DNA of 64,000 nt. Origin: Theocolax elegans. Its lineage: Eukaryota > Arthropoda > Insecta > Hymenoptera > Cerocephalidae. The notes beneath the pieces were generated by a model that did no database searches, was not told the DNA's origin, and was given only the letters and a program-made list of their open reading frames with translations. This document shows positions 52,114 to 63,060 of the stretch, piece after piece. The stretch spans positions 31,183,058-31,247,057 of the forward strand of contig CM047426.1 in assembly GCA_026168455.1 (NCBI GenBank), in the 5' to 3' direction. Every line of letters begins with the position of its first letter. The stretch's first letter is position 1. The position numbers were made by a program, and so were the translations under genes.

Positions 52114-52493
52114 CGTATGCGTGTGCTTATATTACATTTAAAAAGTGCGGATTAGGCCTACTGCATAAGAAAAGAGCGCGCATGCTAAGCCTTTTTAATT
52201 GAGTTTCGTTTTTTATTGGGTTGTTTCACGGTAAAATAACTATTTATTTACGTAATTATTACAAAAAATATATACTTATATAATATAAAAAGTCATTCTT
52301 GCATTAAATAAGGTCAATTTTACGAAAAGCTTGAAAAATTCGGTATTTTTATTAAAATGGGCCATATCTCAAAATGGGACCAAATTTGGGCCTGGGAACC
52401 TCAAAATTCTGTTTCTTCGATCCAAAAAACATACAAATATGAAAAGTTCCCGAGGGGACAAAAAGTGGCCACGAAACCCCCCTCAGCGCCCGG
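50493..52493. repeat. 2.0-kb near-perfect palindrome
   Basis: The left end CCGGGCGCTGAGGGGGG and the right end, its complement, frame an inverted repeat with arms of about 950 bp and an axis near 51490. AGT lies directly outside both ends (50490-50492 and 52494-52496), a possible 3-bp target-site duplication. Each arm, from outside in, has about 275 bp ending at GTGAAACAACCC (or its complement), about 100 bp unique, a TA/TG microsatellite, and then the inner foldback element. The arms are not exact copies: for example CTAGACATA versus CTAGTCATA, plus microsatellite length. The centre is a loop of about 90 bp that does not pair well. Confidence 0.93.
50981..51999. mobile_element. Foldback element B (1019 bp) nested at the centre of the palindrome (copy 3)
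   Basis: Starts GGGGTATTCCACGTGAAGTG and ends with its complement at 51999, set between TA repeats. Termini match foldback element A at most positions (GGGnTATTnCACGTnAAGTG). The arms also share internal blocks with copies 1, 2 and 4: CCACAATTGATTTTT, AAAAGTCTAAAAGAAAGCTT, CAAATGGTTTG and CAATATTTAAC. No coding capacity. ORFs at its edges (50831-51043 and 51937-52155) are mirror images of one another and come from the repeat. Confidence 0.9.
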
Positions 52494-52559
52494 AGTATAT
52501 ATATACAACAGCACATTTATAATTTGCTTTGAAATAAAAAAGTAAGAAAGTAAACAAGT

Positions 52560-52900
52560 GCGTTTTTTTTCAATTTTTTTTTTAAAAATAGCTTGTTTTA
52601 AAAGCTATCTTAAAATTTATCTCAAAGTTTATCCATTTTTATTATATAACATTAAATGTAACTTTTTCTGCAAATATTTCGTAAAATCTTACCACACGGG
52701 CAGAATTCTTAATTTAAAAATATAGTATACTCAAATTACATGACAATATTCATTTTTTCAGTTGCTTTTTTCATATCTGAAAGTCGAAAAAATACCTTCA
52801 TGCATCAGCAGAAGCTTTCTAATGGTTTCCAGGTTGTAATTGGTCTACAGTAAGAAAAATAGTATATTAAAAATTAATATATTTTATATTAACATAGAGA
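52560..52900 (-). mobile_element. Foldback-family relative, single arm (copy 4)
   Basis: In reverse orientation it matches the copy at 34472-34790 block by block: TGAAAGTCGAAAAAATACCT, GAAGCTTTCTAATGG, CCAGGTTGTAATTGG and GGGCAGAATTCTTAAT all have counterparts there in the same relative order. It begins about 65 bp right of the 2-kb palindrome. No second arm found; ends are approximate. Confidence 0.65.
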
Positions 52901-55900
52901 TATATTTGGATTACCGTAATTTTTACCATATTTTACAGAAAATATTAACATCTATATAGCAATAATATATATATATATATATATATAATATAGTATATCT
53001 TATAATCAAGTATGTCGTTGCGTTACTATAAAATATATACCATTTTTCTCAATGTAAACTTTAGTAAAAATTTGTACGAGTTAAAAAAAATAAAAAATGC
53101 TTGATTAACGAAAAGCATTTTCCATTTGAAGGAACGTAATGACGCAATTTTATTTTAATTAAAACGAAAAATTCTTGATAGACGCTCAGGTTTTCTAACT
53201 TTTCTAATTATAAAGAGAGAAGCTCTGAAAGAAAAAACTGACAGTAAAGAATCTATTCTTAAGCTTCTGTTTGTGATAATCTTCACCAAAGTCGGTTACG
53301 GCATCGTCTCGAAACCTCCTCGTCTTAGAGTAACTTCAATCCGGGGGAGCGCATATACTCTATCGCTTATTCTTATCACCGTGATAATATAAAACCGAGC
53401 CAATAAACGACTATGAAATTTCCCCTAACTCGTTTTCTTTCTCTACACTTCTCTTCCTCTATTTTTTCCTTTCATTGTATTCCTATCCCTTTTCTATCTT
53501 CCAGTTATGAGTATGCCATAGTAATTAAATATTAAGTAATTAAAAACACCATTTTGTCCATCTATATCATAGTGTCAGAACTATTACTTCAATGGATTTT
53601 TAACTGAAATTTTTCTTTAGATAGTTCGCAAAATCACGAATGAAAAGTTTATTTGAAAAAAAGCACACCGACTGTGCTTCATTTTTGATTTTAGGAACAT
53701 TCGCGATTATTTTTTAGTTTGGTTAACATGTTGTAGCATATTCCTGTATACTGTTATACAGTAATCCATAACTTGTGTAATGAATTAAATAATTTTAATA
53801 ATTAGACAACTTTACTTTTAGAAAAGCATATTATTCCTTCCGGTCATGGATAAGCATAAAAAAGGGATTACAATTTGCAGTTTTCCGGCATAAAGAACCC
53901 ACGCAAGCAAATTCACGTGACGGATGCGAAAACGAGAGAAAGACTTGATGAACGTGCCGACGGGAAGGCTTCTACCAGGTTCGTCACGTCGTTTCAATTA
54001 AAAAACAATAAGCGCGATATTTGTTGTCATTTTGTCAGAAAAAGTAGAGAATAAGAACGAAAGAGCAGATATTGATTTTATTCCAAACGCGATAAAATTT
54101 GATCTGGATATTTGATTTTGTAAACAACGAAAGAAATATTGAGAAAAACCTATTGTTTCAACGAAAATATTTGTGAAAGTATTGCAGCAAATATTGGTTC
54201 TACAAAATTCTATCATAAACATTTCAAGTTTAAGCGTTACTTTGTAAAAGTATATAAGATATTGTTAATATCTACATACACGTTTGCTCAATTATTTTCA
54301 ATAGAATATGAAATTCAAAATTAATGAAATAAAGTAATCAATGTGTTTCTAGATATTTCCGAAAAACATGGTTATTCGGAGATAAATTTAAGAAAGTTTA
54401 AAATTGTATTATTAAAATGGTGCGCATTAATAGAAATTAAAAAAATATGAATTATTCAAATTTATTCTACATCTCTTATCTAAGGTAGTGAGTACATAAC
54501 TAATTTAGAAGTTAAAAATAAAAAATATAACAATTAATAAATAACTAGAGTAATGTTTACATGAATTCTGAAAGTCGGTGTATCATATAGTAACATAGTT
54601 AACGTGCCTAAAATTGATGTACCGCGAACTGTAGGCTCGTTACCATTGGTTTTTTTTGTTCGCACATGGCAGCTTTCGTTTTATAATGTTCTAGCGAATG
54701 ATGCCTCCCGGCTGCTTTGAGATTGATGGACAAGTGCGATTGTATCGTTTTCGCGCATAGACCCGTCCCTCGTTCTGTTAACATTGCCCATATTGTTCTC
54801 AAACCCACAAATTTGTTACCTTGTTAATACCCTGCTCTTTTTAACTATGATGTATAGGAGCAATCGAGTCTGAAATGGCGAAGAATTTTAATGCAATATG
54901 ACTTAAAAAAGGGAAAGAATAATTAATTCGAAATTTAATTTACTTTATTTATGACACTGTTCAGGTATATTCAAATTTTATATTTATAAATTTATTTATA
55001 AATTTTCATACAGTTTTATAATATTATTTTATTAACTATAATTTCCATGCATTTAGGATTCATTAAAATTGATTTATGCCATCATAAATTTAAAACCTAT
55101 AAAGTGTTTCGAAATAATTTGAAAAAATGTACTACTTTTATTTATCAGGCATTTATATCTCATGCTTTAGTGCGCTATTATTTTGGTGCATGCTGCTGAC
55201 CGCAGTACAAATCGAATACACATGGACATCAACGAAAAAAAAGTATTAGGCCAAATTCTTTTCTATATATAATCATATAAGTCGAGGAAAATCGAGTTCT
55301 CGCCAAAGACTCGTCGTTTGGCTGGGCCGTGGCATCAATAAAATAGTTAAAGGTTTATGAAAAAAATGAAGAAGAACCAAGCATAATAGGGTGGGAGGAG
55401 GGGAGATTCGGTTCGTTGGCGGCGCATCAGAAGGGTCGCGATAACTCGCCCAACGAAATTGCGAATATTTTGAATCGAATTCGATGTCTTGAATATCCAC
55501 GCATATGTATACGAGGGTTGCAAGTTTACTGACAGGACACGGAAATTGGAGTCAACTATGTCAATAGTGTTGTATACTATATGAAAATTGTTTTCGCCAA
55601 CTGCCAAAGGTTCTGTTCCGTGGACCTTTTTTATTTTATATTCGATTCTAAATATCCCTTGTATAGGTTATGAGATAATAGATATAGAGTAATATGAAAT
55701 AATTGAGATTGAATAAATCTAGAAATATACTTTTATTCCTCTATTTATTTATATATTAAATATTGTTGTTATAATTACTTTTGTTATTATTATTTGTTGA
55801 AGAAATAGGAGGAAGAACGTACAAGGCTACTAATAATGTTAAATAGCATTGCAATGACAATAACACATGTTGGAATGTGATGTAAAAAAGTTTATTCTTC

Positions 55901-55939
55901 GTCTCGCAATTGGAAATGTAATAATTATATTTGGGTAAA
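52901..55939. other. AT-rich non-coding DNA
   Basis: TA microsatellite at 52966-52987. A GATA-type palindrome lies at 53373-53387 in a CpG-richer stretch, and another CpG-richer stretch lies at 53890-54000. The minus-strand ORFs at 54608-54808 and 55273-55607 have no motif I recognise. No gene supported. Confidence 0.55.
53373..53387. promoter_or_regulatory. Palindromic double GATA site
   Basis: TTATCAC and GTGATAA are perfect 7-bp inverted arms around a single C, so a GATA-factor core lies on each strand. Candidate binding site by motif only. Confidence 0.4.
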
Positions 55940-56560
55940 TTAAGCCTGATCATTTTTAGCAAATGGGACCGTGTCCAGAGAGAAACTGGATGAGGTAGTA
56001 ATCCACATCACCGTGATTACTTCCCTTCCATCGACCAACCTCGGGAATGAGCCTACAAGCCCAGCGTCCTTGTTACGCATCCATCCACCTAGTGATGGCC
56101 AGACTTCCATTGTGTTCGTATGCTCTTCCGTCGCAGCATCAACCTTCCCCATAACTCCGCCAGTAGTATATGCATTTTCGTTCAGCCCCGAGTAGGTCGA
56201 TTTATGGATATCGCTTATTACACACTGTGTATTCGTCGTTGGTTTTAACTACTTTTTAACCACAATTTCCGACCAGTAAGTAAGTGACACTCAATAGTAC
56301 ACTCTTGTTCCTATTGGTTATCAATATTAACAAAGTTTTAATTTTTACTGCTGCTTTGTTGGTCAAAGTATGTATATGAGACAGTAAGTTACCGTAATGC
56401 TTATCCTTGTTTCTAGTATCAACCTGAATCATCGTATTTATCCGTCGATTCGGAAGTACAGCCAAATTACGTTTTCTTTTGCAGATCAAGCTGCAGTCTG
56501 ACTCAGTCACCCACTCATTGACCTTCTTCATGATTTCGGTTGTTCGTTTTCCTTTGGTTC
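55940..56560 (-). pseudogene. R1-clade LINE remnant, C-terminal part of reverse transcriptase
   Basis: The minus-strand frame 56256-56531 reads V-N-E-W-V, then L-A-V-L-P-N-R-R-I-N, then H-T-L-T-N-K-A-A-V-K-I-K-T-L. This is the order seen in the thumb region after the catalytic box of R1-type reverse transcriptases. A second frame (55940-56152) with E-E-H-T and a W-rich stretch may be the decayed C-terminal Cys/His region; that part is uncertain. Stops break the frames, so the element is dead. It covers a different part of a LINE from the remnants at 12.3 and 27.3 kb. Confidence 0.65.
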
Positions 56561-59234
56561 TTTAGGGTCTTCTGGTACCTAAGGCTCCAGAAAGCTGATT
56601 CCAAAAGCTGTTTCGAGCGCAATGATGTACTTGCGCTGCACTTATGCTACTACACTACACAAATTAATATTACGCAAAATGCCGGTCATCTGAAGATTAA
56701 TGTAACAATAATATTTTATTAATTTAACACTAATTATACGCATTACAGAATCACATTGTATATCATGATTCACAATGATTATAACTAATTTATTTGGTTA
56801 CTATTTTTTCCAAATATCAACAAATATTTGTTAACTTTACAAAGTACATTGTTAATTTTTAATAAATATCACATTTGTATTCTTACAAAGCAGTTATCTA
56901 TTTTAACAAATATGTAGTTGGCAAAGACATCAATGCTTTCTTTCGTGCATAAATTTAGAATTAGATAAAAAAAAATCAGTCATATATTAGTGATGAGAAT
57001 ATTAGTAATATATTTGCCGCATTCAGTGGGCGTTATGCTGTCTTCTCTTAATATTATTATATATCAATACCAGTTTAACTTTCTATAAAACTTTTATTAT
57101 ATTTTGAGATGTATATTAATCTAAATTGGCAATAAATTCTCCGTGCACTGAAGAAGGTGTCATTGATCACCGACACGTTACGAGAAAAAAAGACGTGTTA
57201 ACTTTTCATCTTTTTTATCTTTGACTCGGAAAAATCAATAAAATCACAATTATATAACATTTGTATAAGAATGCAAAGTGAATATACCTATATAATCATG
57301 TATTTAATTGAAATCTGTTTCATTCATTTGTATTTGACCTTATTAACCATTTTGGTAAATTGATAAGTGCAAAATTAAAACTGTCTGAAAACTTAAATTG
57401 ACTACAGGGCCATAAATACTAAATAAATGAAATAAACATTGTAACTCAGTTATGGTAAGTCAGATCAAAACTAGCTCCGCAAATGACTATCGAATGTTCA
57501 AAATATCAATTTCTCATAAGTCTTACAAGGGGAGTACATGACCTCCGGGAAACGTATCTTATCCTAACTTTGTTATATCTTTTGTAATGTAGAAATATGA
57601 AGAAAGCCAGGTTGTTATTTGCCAATGGCCACTTTGACGAAAGTTATTCGACATCTAATAATAATTTTAATTCTTCTTCCCTTGTTAGTCAAAGACGTTT
57701 AATTATCAATACCAAACATTCAGTTAATGTAAAGTTACACGTGATAGAATAGTGTAAGTAAACGGGCGCGGATAAAACGAAATGTAAAGAAGCATCATGC
57801 TGACAAAAGTCAGGACAACTTTCACTTTCCCTATCTTTGACTCTTGGTCGACATTGTACAATCACAGACCAGAAATCTGACTTTTTTCACGGGTGTTCCA
57901 TTGCGCGACAGCACTCTCCGAATTAGATAAACTCGAAACCTCGTTACATTTAGGCGTTTAGTACCTCCCGATAAAGATTCACGAATACAGTAACGGAGCT
58001 ACAAAGCAAGAGTGTCGCGTGGTTACAAATTGTATTTTGAACTACGGTAATTTGGTTCGTATGTGTTTATATGCAAGTGCGCTAAATACAAGCAGATCTT
58101 AACCGGTTCACTTCTAAGTTTCTCTCTCTCTCTCTCTCTCTCTCTATCATTTTTTTATTCTTTATTTATGTTTATTTATTGTTATTTCATTGTTATATAT
58201 TATATTATTCTGTATAACTTTTGTATAATTCTTTAGTGCCCACGGAGTTTAAACGCCAAGAGGCCTAATAAATATATTCATTCATTAATTCTATAAATTT
58301 TATTTAATTTACTAAAGTAAAAATTCAGAAAGAATTAAATTATTTTTATACATAAATACTGCTCTATGCAAAATCGATGAATTTAGTTGCGCGTTAATAC
58401 TTTATAATCTGACACCGCTGCTGTATCGATAACAATGCAAATATTGTGAGACCGAATGTATTTTCGTGAACTCATAAAATATGAGAAATGCACAATTATC
58501 AATTGATGTTTTATATTCTGCAGAAAAATTGGAAGTTAGAGTTTAAAATTCAAAAGAACGGATCGAACAAATAATAATCAAACTCCTGATTGATCGACCT
58601 TATTAAGAGTGTCGCTACGATTCCGGTCACTTAAAACTAGCCCCGCGGTGTAAGCGAGGAGCCACGAGTGACCGCATAATATACTCGTAGGAGTAGCGTT
58701 TAATCCAGGTGGGGGTCGCCATAGAAGCTCGTCTCTCGTGACTGGAATTAAAGCGTAAGCTCGAGGCACGAGCGCCTTGCACACTCACGACTTCTGTCTA
58801 GGGGACAAGGCCATTACAGCGAGTCGCGAAGTACCTCCAGTTTCCCGCGACTCTGATTAGCTCCTTACGTGAAACTTGACTCGACTAATCCGGGCCACCA
58901 ACATTTTCTCCACTCTTTTTTAGAGTTACAGTTTCTCTTACTTTATCTTAGTAATCACAAGCATTTATTTTATAAACAGTATTCTATTTTAATGGTTTAT
59001 AACTATTTGAAGCAAACTATAAGAGACATCAAGTTTTATAGTGTAAGCCATCCCCTCATTAAAATAGCATTTAATATTCAAATGATTTTTTAGTTCATTT
59101 TTTTAACAGCTGATATGTTTTAGGCTTATTTCGCTGGCAAAGTAAATATCGTAGAAAAATTCTTTCAGTGTAACATATTTTTATTAAAATACTTTTATTG
59201 TACATGTTATTTTAATAACTGAATTTTTACAACT
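56561..59234. other. AT-rich non-coding DNA with CpG-richer blocks
   Basis: Contains a retroelement-type hairpin motif at 57148-57182, CpG-richer DNA at 57870-58020, a TC microsatellite at 58121-58146 and a CpG-rich block at 58590-58890. No gene supported. Confidence 0.5.
58121..58146. repeat. TC microsatellite
   Basis: About 13 TC units. Confidence 0.9.
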
Positions 59235-59619
59235 TTAAGGTGGCGCCAAAGTCTCTTGTCAAAAATTGTATTGATTGTTTCATTTTATTGTAAAAATAAT
59301 TAATTTAAATAAAATTAAATAGGTGTACCCACTAGCTATAATTTCTGTGAAGGGAGAGTAAGTAATATTGTTTGTTATTGTAAAAAGTTTGACTTACTAA
59401 AAAAGGAAAACATAACCTCTTCGTTTAATAAGTCAAACATTACACAAAAACGGAACAATATTATTTACACTCCATTGACAAAAATTTTGTTTGTTATGAT
59501 AGCTAGCAGAAACTATTTATTTTGATTTAAAATAATTATTTTTATAATGAACACGAAATAATCAATAAAATTTTTAGCGTGAAATTTAAAATTCTAAAGA
59601 GGCTTTGAAGTCACCTTAA
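59235..59619. mobile_element. MITE with TTAA flanks and palindromic interior
   Basis: TTAA at 59235-59238 and 59616-59619 brackets ends GGTGGCGCCAAAGTCTCTT and, inverted, AAGAGGCTTTGAAGTCACC. The similarity runs inward on both sides (TTTTATTGATT versus TATTGATTGTT). The interior is a second palindrome (AGTTTGACTTA against TAAGTCAAAC, TAATATTGTTTG against ACAATATTATT). TTAA duplications are typical of the piggyBac and Kolobok superfamilies; which one mobilised this copy cannot be decided here. Confidence 0.75.
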
Positions 59620-59732
59620 ATTAAATATAAAAAGAAGATTATTGAACTAGAAATAATGAGTATCATTACATATTCTGCTATTTTTAAGTAGATAATTTGA
59701 CAATATTTTGAATAAAGCAAAACGTAATATTA

Positions 59733-60549
59733 TACACTGAGAGAAAGGAATATTTGTTAGAAAGAAATTGTGCATTTGTTACTAAAAATTTACATTGACT
59801 TGTAAGAAAACATTTATTTCTTTGATATTAACACGAAGTTCTTATAACTATTAAGATTTTAGATAATTTTAGAACTGCGTTTTTGTAAAAAAATAATTCT
59901 TAACAGTTAATGAATATAATTTTGTATATAAAACGTTACGATAATATTTAATATTAAGGGGGTTTCATACTCAATTTTTAATGATTAATTAATAAAAAAG
60001 TAGAACCGTATGTGAAAAAATAAGAGAAGAAGCGCTTTCGTTTATTGACAATCTAACTGTGTGCTGAATTTTAGATTAAAATATTATTGCGTTTTCGAGA
60101 AAAGTCTTACAAAAAATACGCCTCTTCTCTTACTTTTTCACGTACTGTTTTATTTACAAATTTATTAGTAATAATCGCTATTGCCGATAAGGTAGGGAGG
60201 ATAAATATTAACTATAGCACCCCGTTAACTCAATGTGCAATGTGTAATTATATACATAAATATTATTGTATAAAAGAAAATTGTACATAAATAAAATTAT
60301 ATCAGATTAAATAAATATTATTAAGTAACGAAATAATGTGTATTAATAATTACATCTGAGGCATTAACAGTTAATACTTGACTTTTGTAATTTTGAATAC
60401 AAAATAGAAACGAATGAAAGTTTAACTGTTAAGAACTGCCTCCAATAATACGTAACTGCAAAGAAATATTCATTTGCTCCTATTTAAGTCATCAGATCTT
60501 AACTGTTAAGAAACGTCAATTGACTCAAATATTCCGTTCTCTCAGTGTA
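59733..60549. mobile_element. MITE with CACTGAGAG terminal inverted repeats and TA flanks (813 bp)
   Basis: Ends CACTGAGAGAAAGGAATATT (from 59735) and, inverted, CACTGAGAGAACGGAATATT (to 60547) match at 19 of 20 positions. Weaker inverted similarity continues for about 120 bp. TA lies on both sides (59733-59734 and 60548-60549). TTAACTGTTAAG-type palindromes recur inside. TA duplication fits Tc1/mariner or a CACTA-type element. No transposase; the 67-codon ORF at 60087-60290 has no motif. Confidence 0.85.
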
Positions 60550-62699
60550 CGTTAAACTTAAGTTGTTACAGAATTCTATTAAAATTTCATATTTTGTATG
60601 AAAAATTAATGCAAAAGAATCTAGCTTTCAATTAAACTTTCTAAAACATTTTTCTCTGTCGTTTAATACACCCTAGCCATTCGATTTTATACCGAATATT
60701 GACTTTATTCAAGCGAAATTTGAATATTAAGCCGTGGAGTATCTATAGGCAGCTGGTAGCAGCCGGTGTTTACGGCCTCGTTTAAAAAAACTAGGTGCAC
60801 GCGTTCTCAAGCACGGAAGAGTCGAATACCTAGAGATTGAGTTCATTGTCCTAGGATTAATTCGTAGAGTTTTACCAAATGGATAAATAACAAAATTTAT
60901 GGGATAAATTTGATAAGGTAGTCTATAGTTTTTCAAATAATATCATAGTTCTATAATTCTCCAAAGGAATTATAAAACTATCATTAGATAGATCATCAAG
61001 AATTACAAATCTATCATTACTCTTGAATTATGATAAAAATAGCAAAAAAAATATAAATTCCCTGGTAGGAATCGTCTTCATTTTCTTAGTAGTAGCACGC
61101 TTGTTTTGAAAAAAATGGGCTTAAAATGTGAACATTTTTATCCGTCTGATGAAATGTTTTTTATAACATTATTTTATCAAGATCAGTCTATTTTCTAGCC
61201 AGAAAGATAGGTTCCTCGACATTTTAGTCTGAAATAGGTTGCCTGGCTCAATGTAGTCCATAAAAAAACTTGTAAGATAGATTCGGCTCGATTTTCAGAA
61301 AAATTCGTGAATCTCCATGTATATTTTGAACGGTGATTCGTAGAAAGTAAACAATTGACAAATTATATCTGCAATTAGGAAACCGATCGAATTTGACCAA
61401 TCACAACTTAAAGGCTACCGATATATTTGCTTAAAATATTTAAAGGTTGCGGACACTCCATTAAATGGGCGATGATGTGAAAAAAACGTTTCACCTCCTA
61501 CTAGAAACTAGCCATTTTACATACCGAGTAAATATTATCCTCATCATGCAATGTGTATATGTTAATAAATAATAAAAAATATGTAACTTAGCTATATACC
61601 AATTCTAAATTAACATACTTAAATACTCAGTCAAAAAAATTAAAGATTTTTAACTACTTCAATGTACATTTCACAAATATATGTGATAGATAAAAAAACT
61701 TAAAGGAAATGTTGAAATAAGTGGCGAATATCAATAATTAATAAACTTTTCCACAGTATTGAATTAACAGTCCATACCAAGGTCGTAAAATGTAAGATAC
61801 CCGTAGCAACTATTCGGCTCACGAAACGATACTGTGATATTCTTGATATTCGTGGCGCCGGTGGCTTATACTTTAATTCGAAGGGCTAGCGGATTACACT
61901 AAAGTGATTAAATAGCAGGCAAATGCTGATATGAAATTACAGACAGCATATGGCCCCGACATCTACCGGATCGTGTCGACTCCGGTTGCGACAGCATTTC
62001 TATCTTACTCGTCTTACAACAAGCGCGTCATGCGCAAAAATAATACACGATGGGAGCAAGATATCAAGTGCTAGAAGACTGGAATGCTCCATCGAAAGAC
62101 TACAGATAAAAAAGATTATTTGCATTAAATCCACATGTCCACTATTGTAAGTCACTATGTAATTATAAGAAATTCTATATAACACATGTTTTTATAAGAG
62201 CACATCAAGGTGCATTAATGCAAGTAATCCTTTTTATTAATGGGAGGATTAACGGTCAGTGCATGGTTTACGTGAGAATGAAGATTGAGACTCTCATAAA
62301 CCATAGTAAGTTTACGTAATGTCTGGTGCGTTTTGAAATTAAAAATTAGATCTAATTAATATTCATCACTCATCATTTATCATAATGATATTGTATTTGT
62401 ATTAATTTCTTACTCTATACGAGATTAAGGACGCGTTAAGCGATAATACTAATAAAATGCAAAGTGAAATCACCTCTCTCTTACAATCATATTTATGTAA
62501 TTTCAGGTTATACACTTGATAATATAATAATAATGATAATTATTTAAATAAAAGGTACTTATAAAAGTTTTGTTTTTGTCTACAAATAATTTTCTATTAT
62601 TGACACGTCGTAATGTATATCTTCATAAATTATTTAGCTTTACATATAATATAGCATGATAGTAAAATTTATATTGTTTTATAAAATAATTATACAGCT
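60550..62699. other. AT-rich non-coding DNA
   Basis: A small hairpin lies at 60942-60985. A CpG-richer stretch at 61790-62110 has short ORFs without recognisable domains. No gene supported. Confidence 0.55.
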
Positions 62700-63060
62700 A
62701 TAGCAAAAGAAATATTGGTGCTCGAAGTAATTAAATTAGCCACGATAGGATCAATTTCTGAGTATAACCGTGTAAACCAATATTACTAGTTTGGACGGGG
62801 AAAAGCTCTAGATCGTAGGCTTAACCACGTGATTATGCACAATCAATCATGCAAATGATGGTCGTCGGAAAATCTCGAAATTCCGTTTGCTCCATTTCTA
62901 TATGGTAATGCCATTAATGCATACGATGCACGGCATACACGTCGACACAATGCCGTTAACATGGTTTCCCTTTCATCTCCTCGTTTGATCAATTGTTTAT
63001 TATCTATTAATTATAACACTCTGTTCTCTTTAACGGCTTTTACGCAGCTTAACTAGTTGA
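62700..63060. promoter_or_regulatory. Motif-dense block, candidate conserved enhancer
   Basis: It contains the E-box CACGTG (62826-62831), an exact octamer ATGCAAAT (62849-62856), CCATTAATGCAT (from 62911) and AGTAATTAAATTAG (about 62726), all within 200 bp. Base composition is more balanced than the AT-rich DNA on either side. POU and homeodomain sites packed in this way are typical of developmental enhancers. No exon signal seen. Inference from motifs only. Confidence 0.4.

Noticed and set aside
51937..52155. Tyr/Ile-rich ORF, with a mirror copy at 50831-51043
   Set aside because: It is the foldback terminus plus the TA/TG microsatellite read in frame; the duplicate is due to the palindrome.
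54608..54808. 66-codon minus-strand ORF in a less AT-rich stretch
   Set aside because: Considered as a transposon fragment, but I could not match it to any family.
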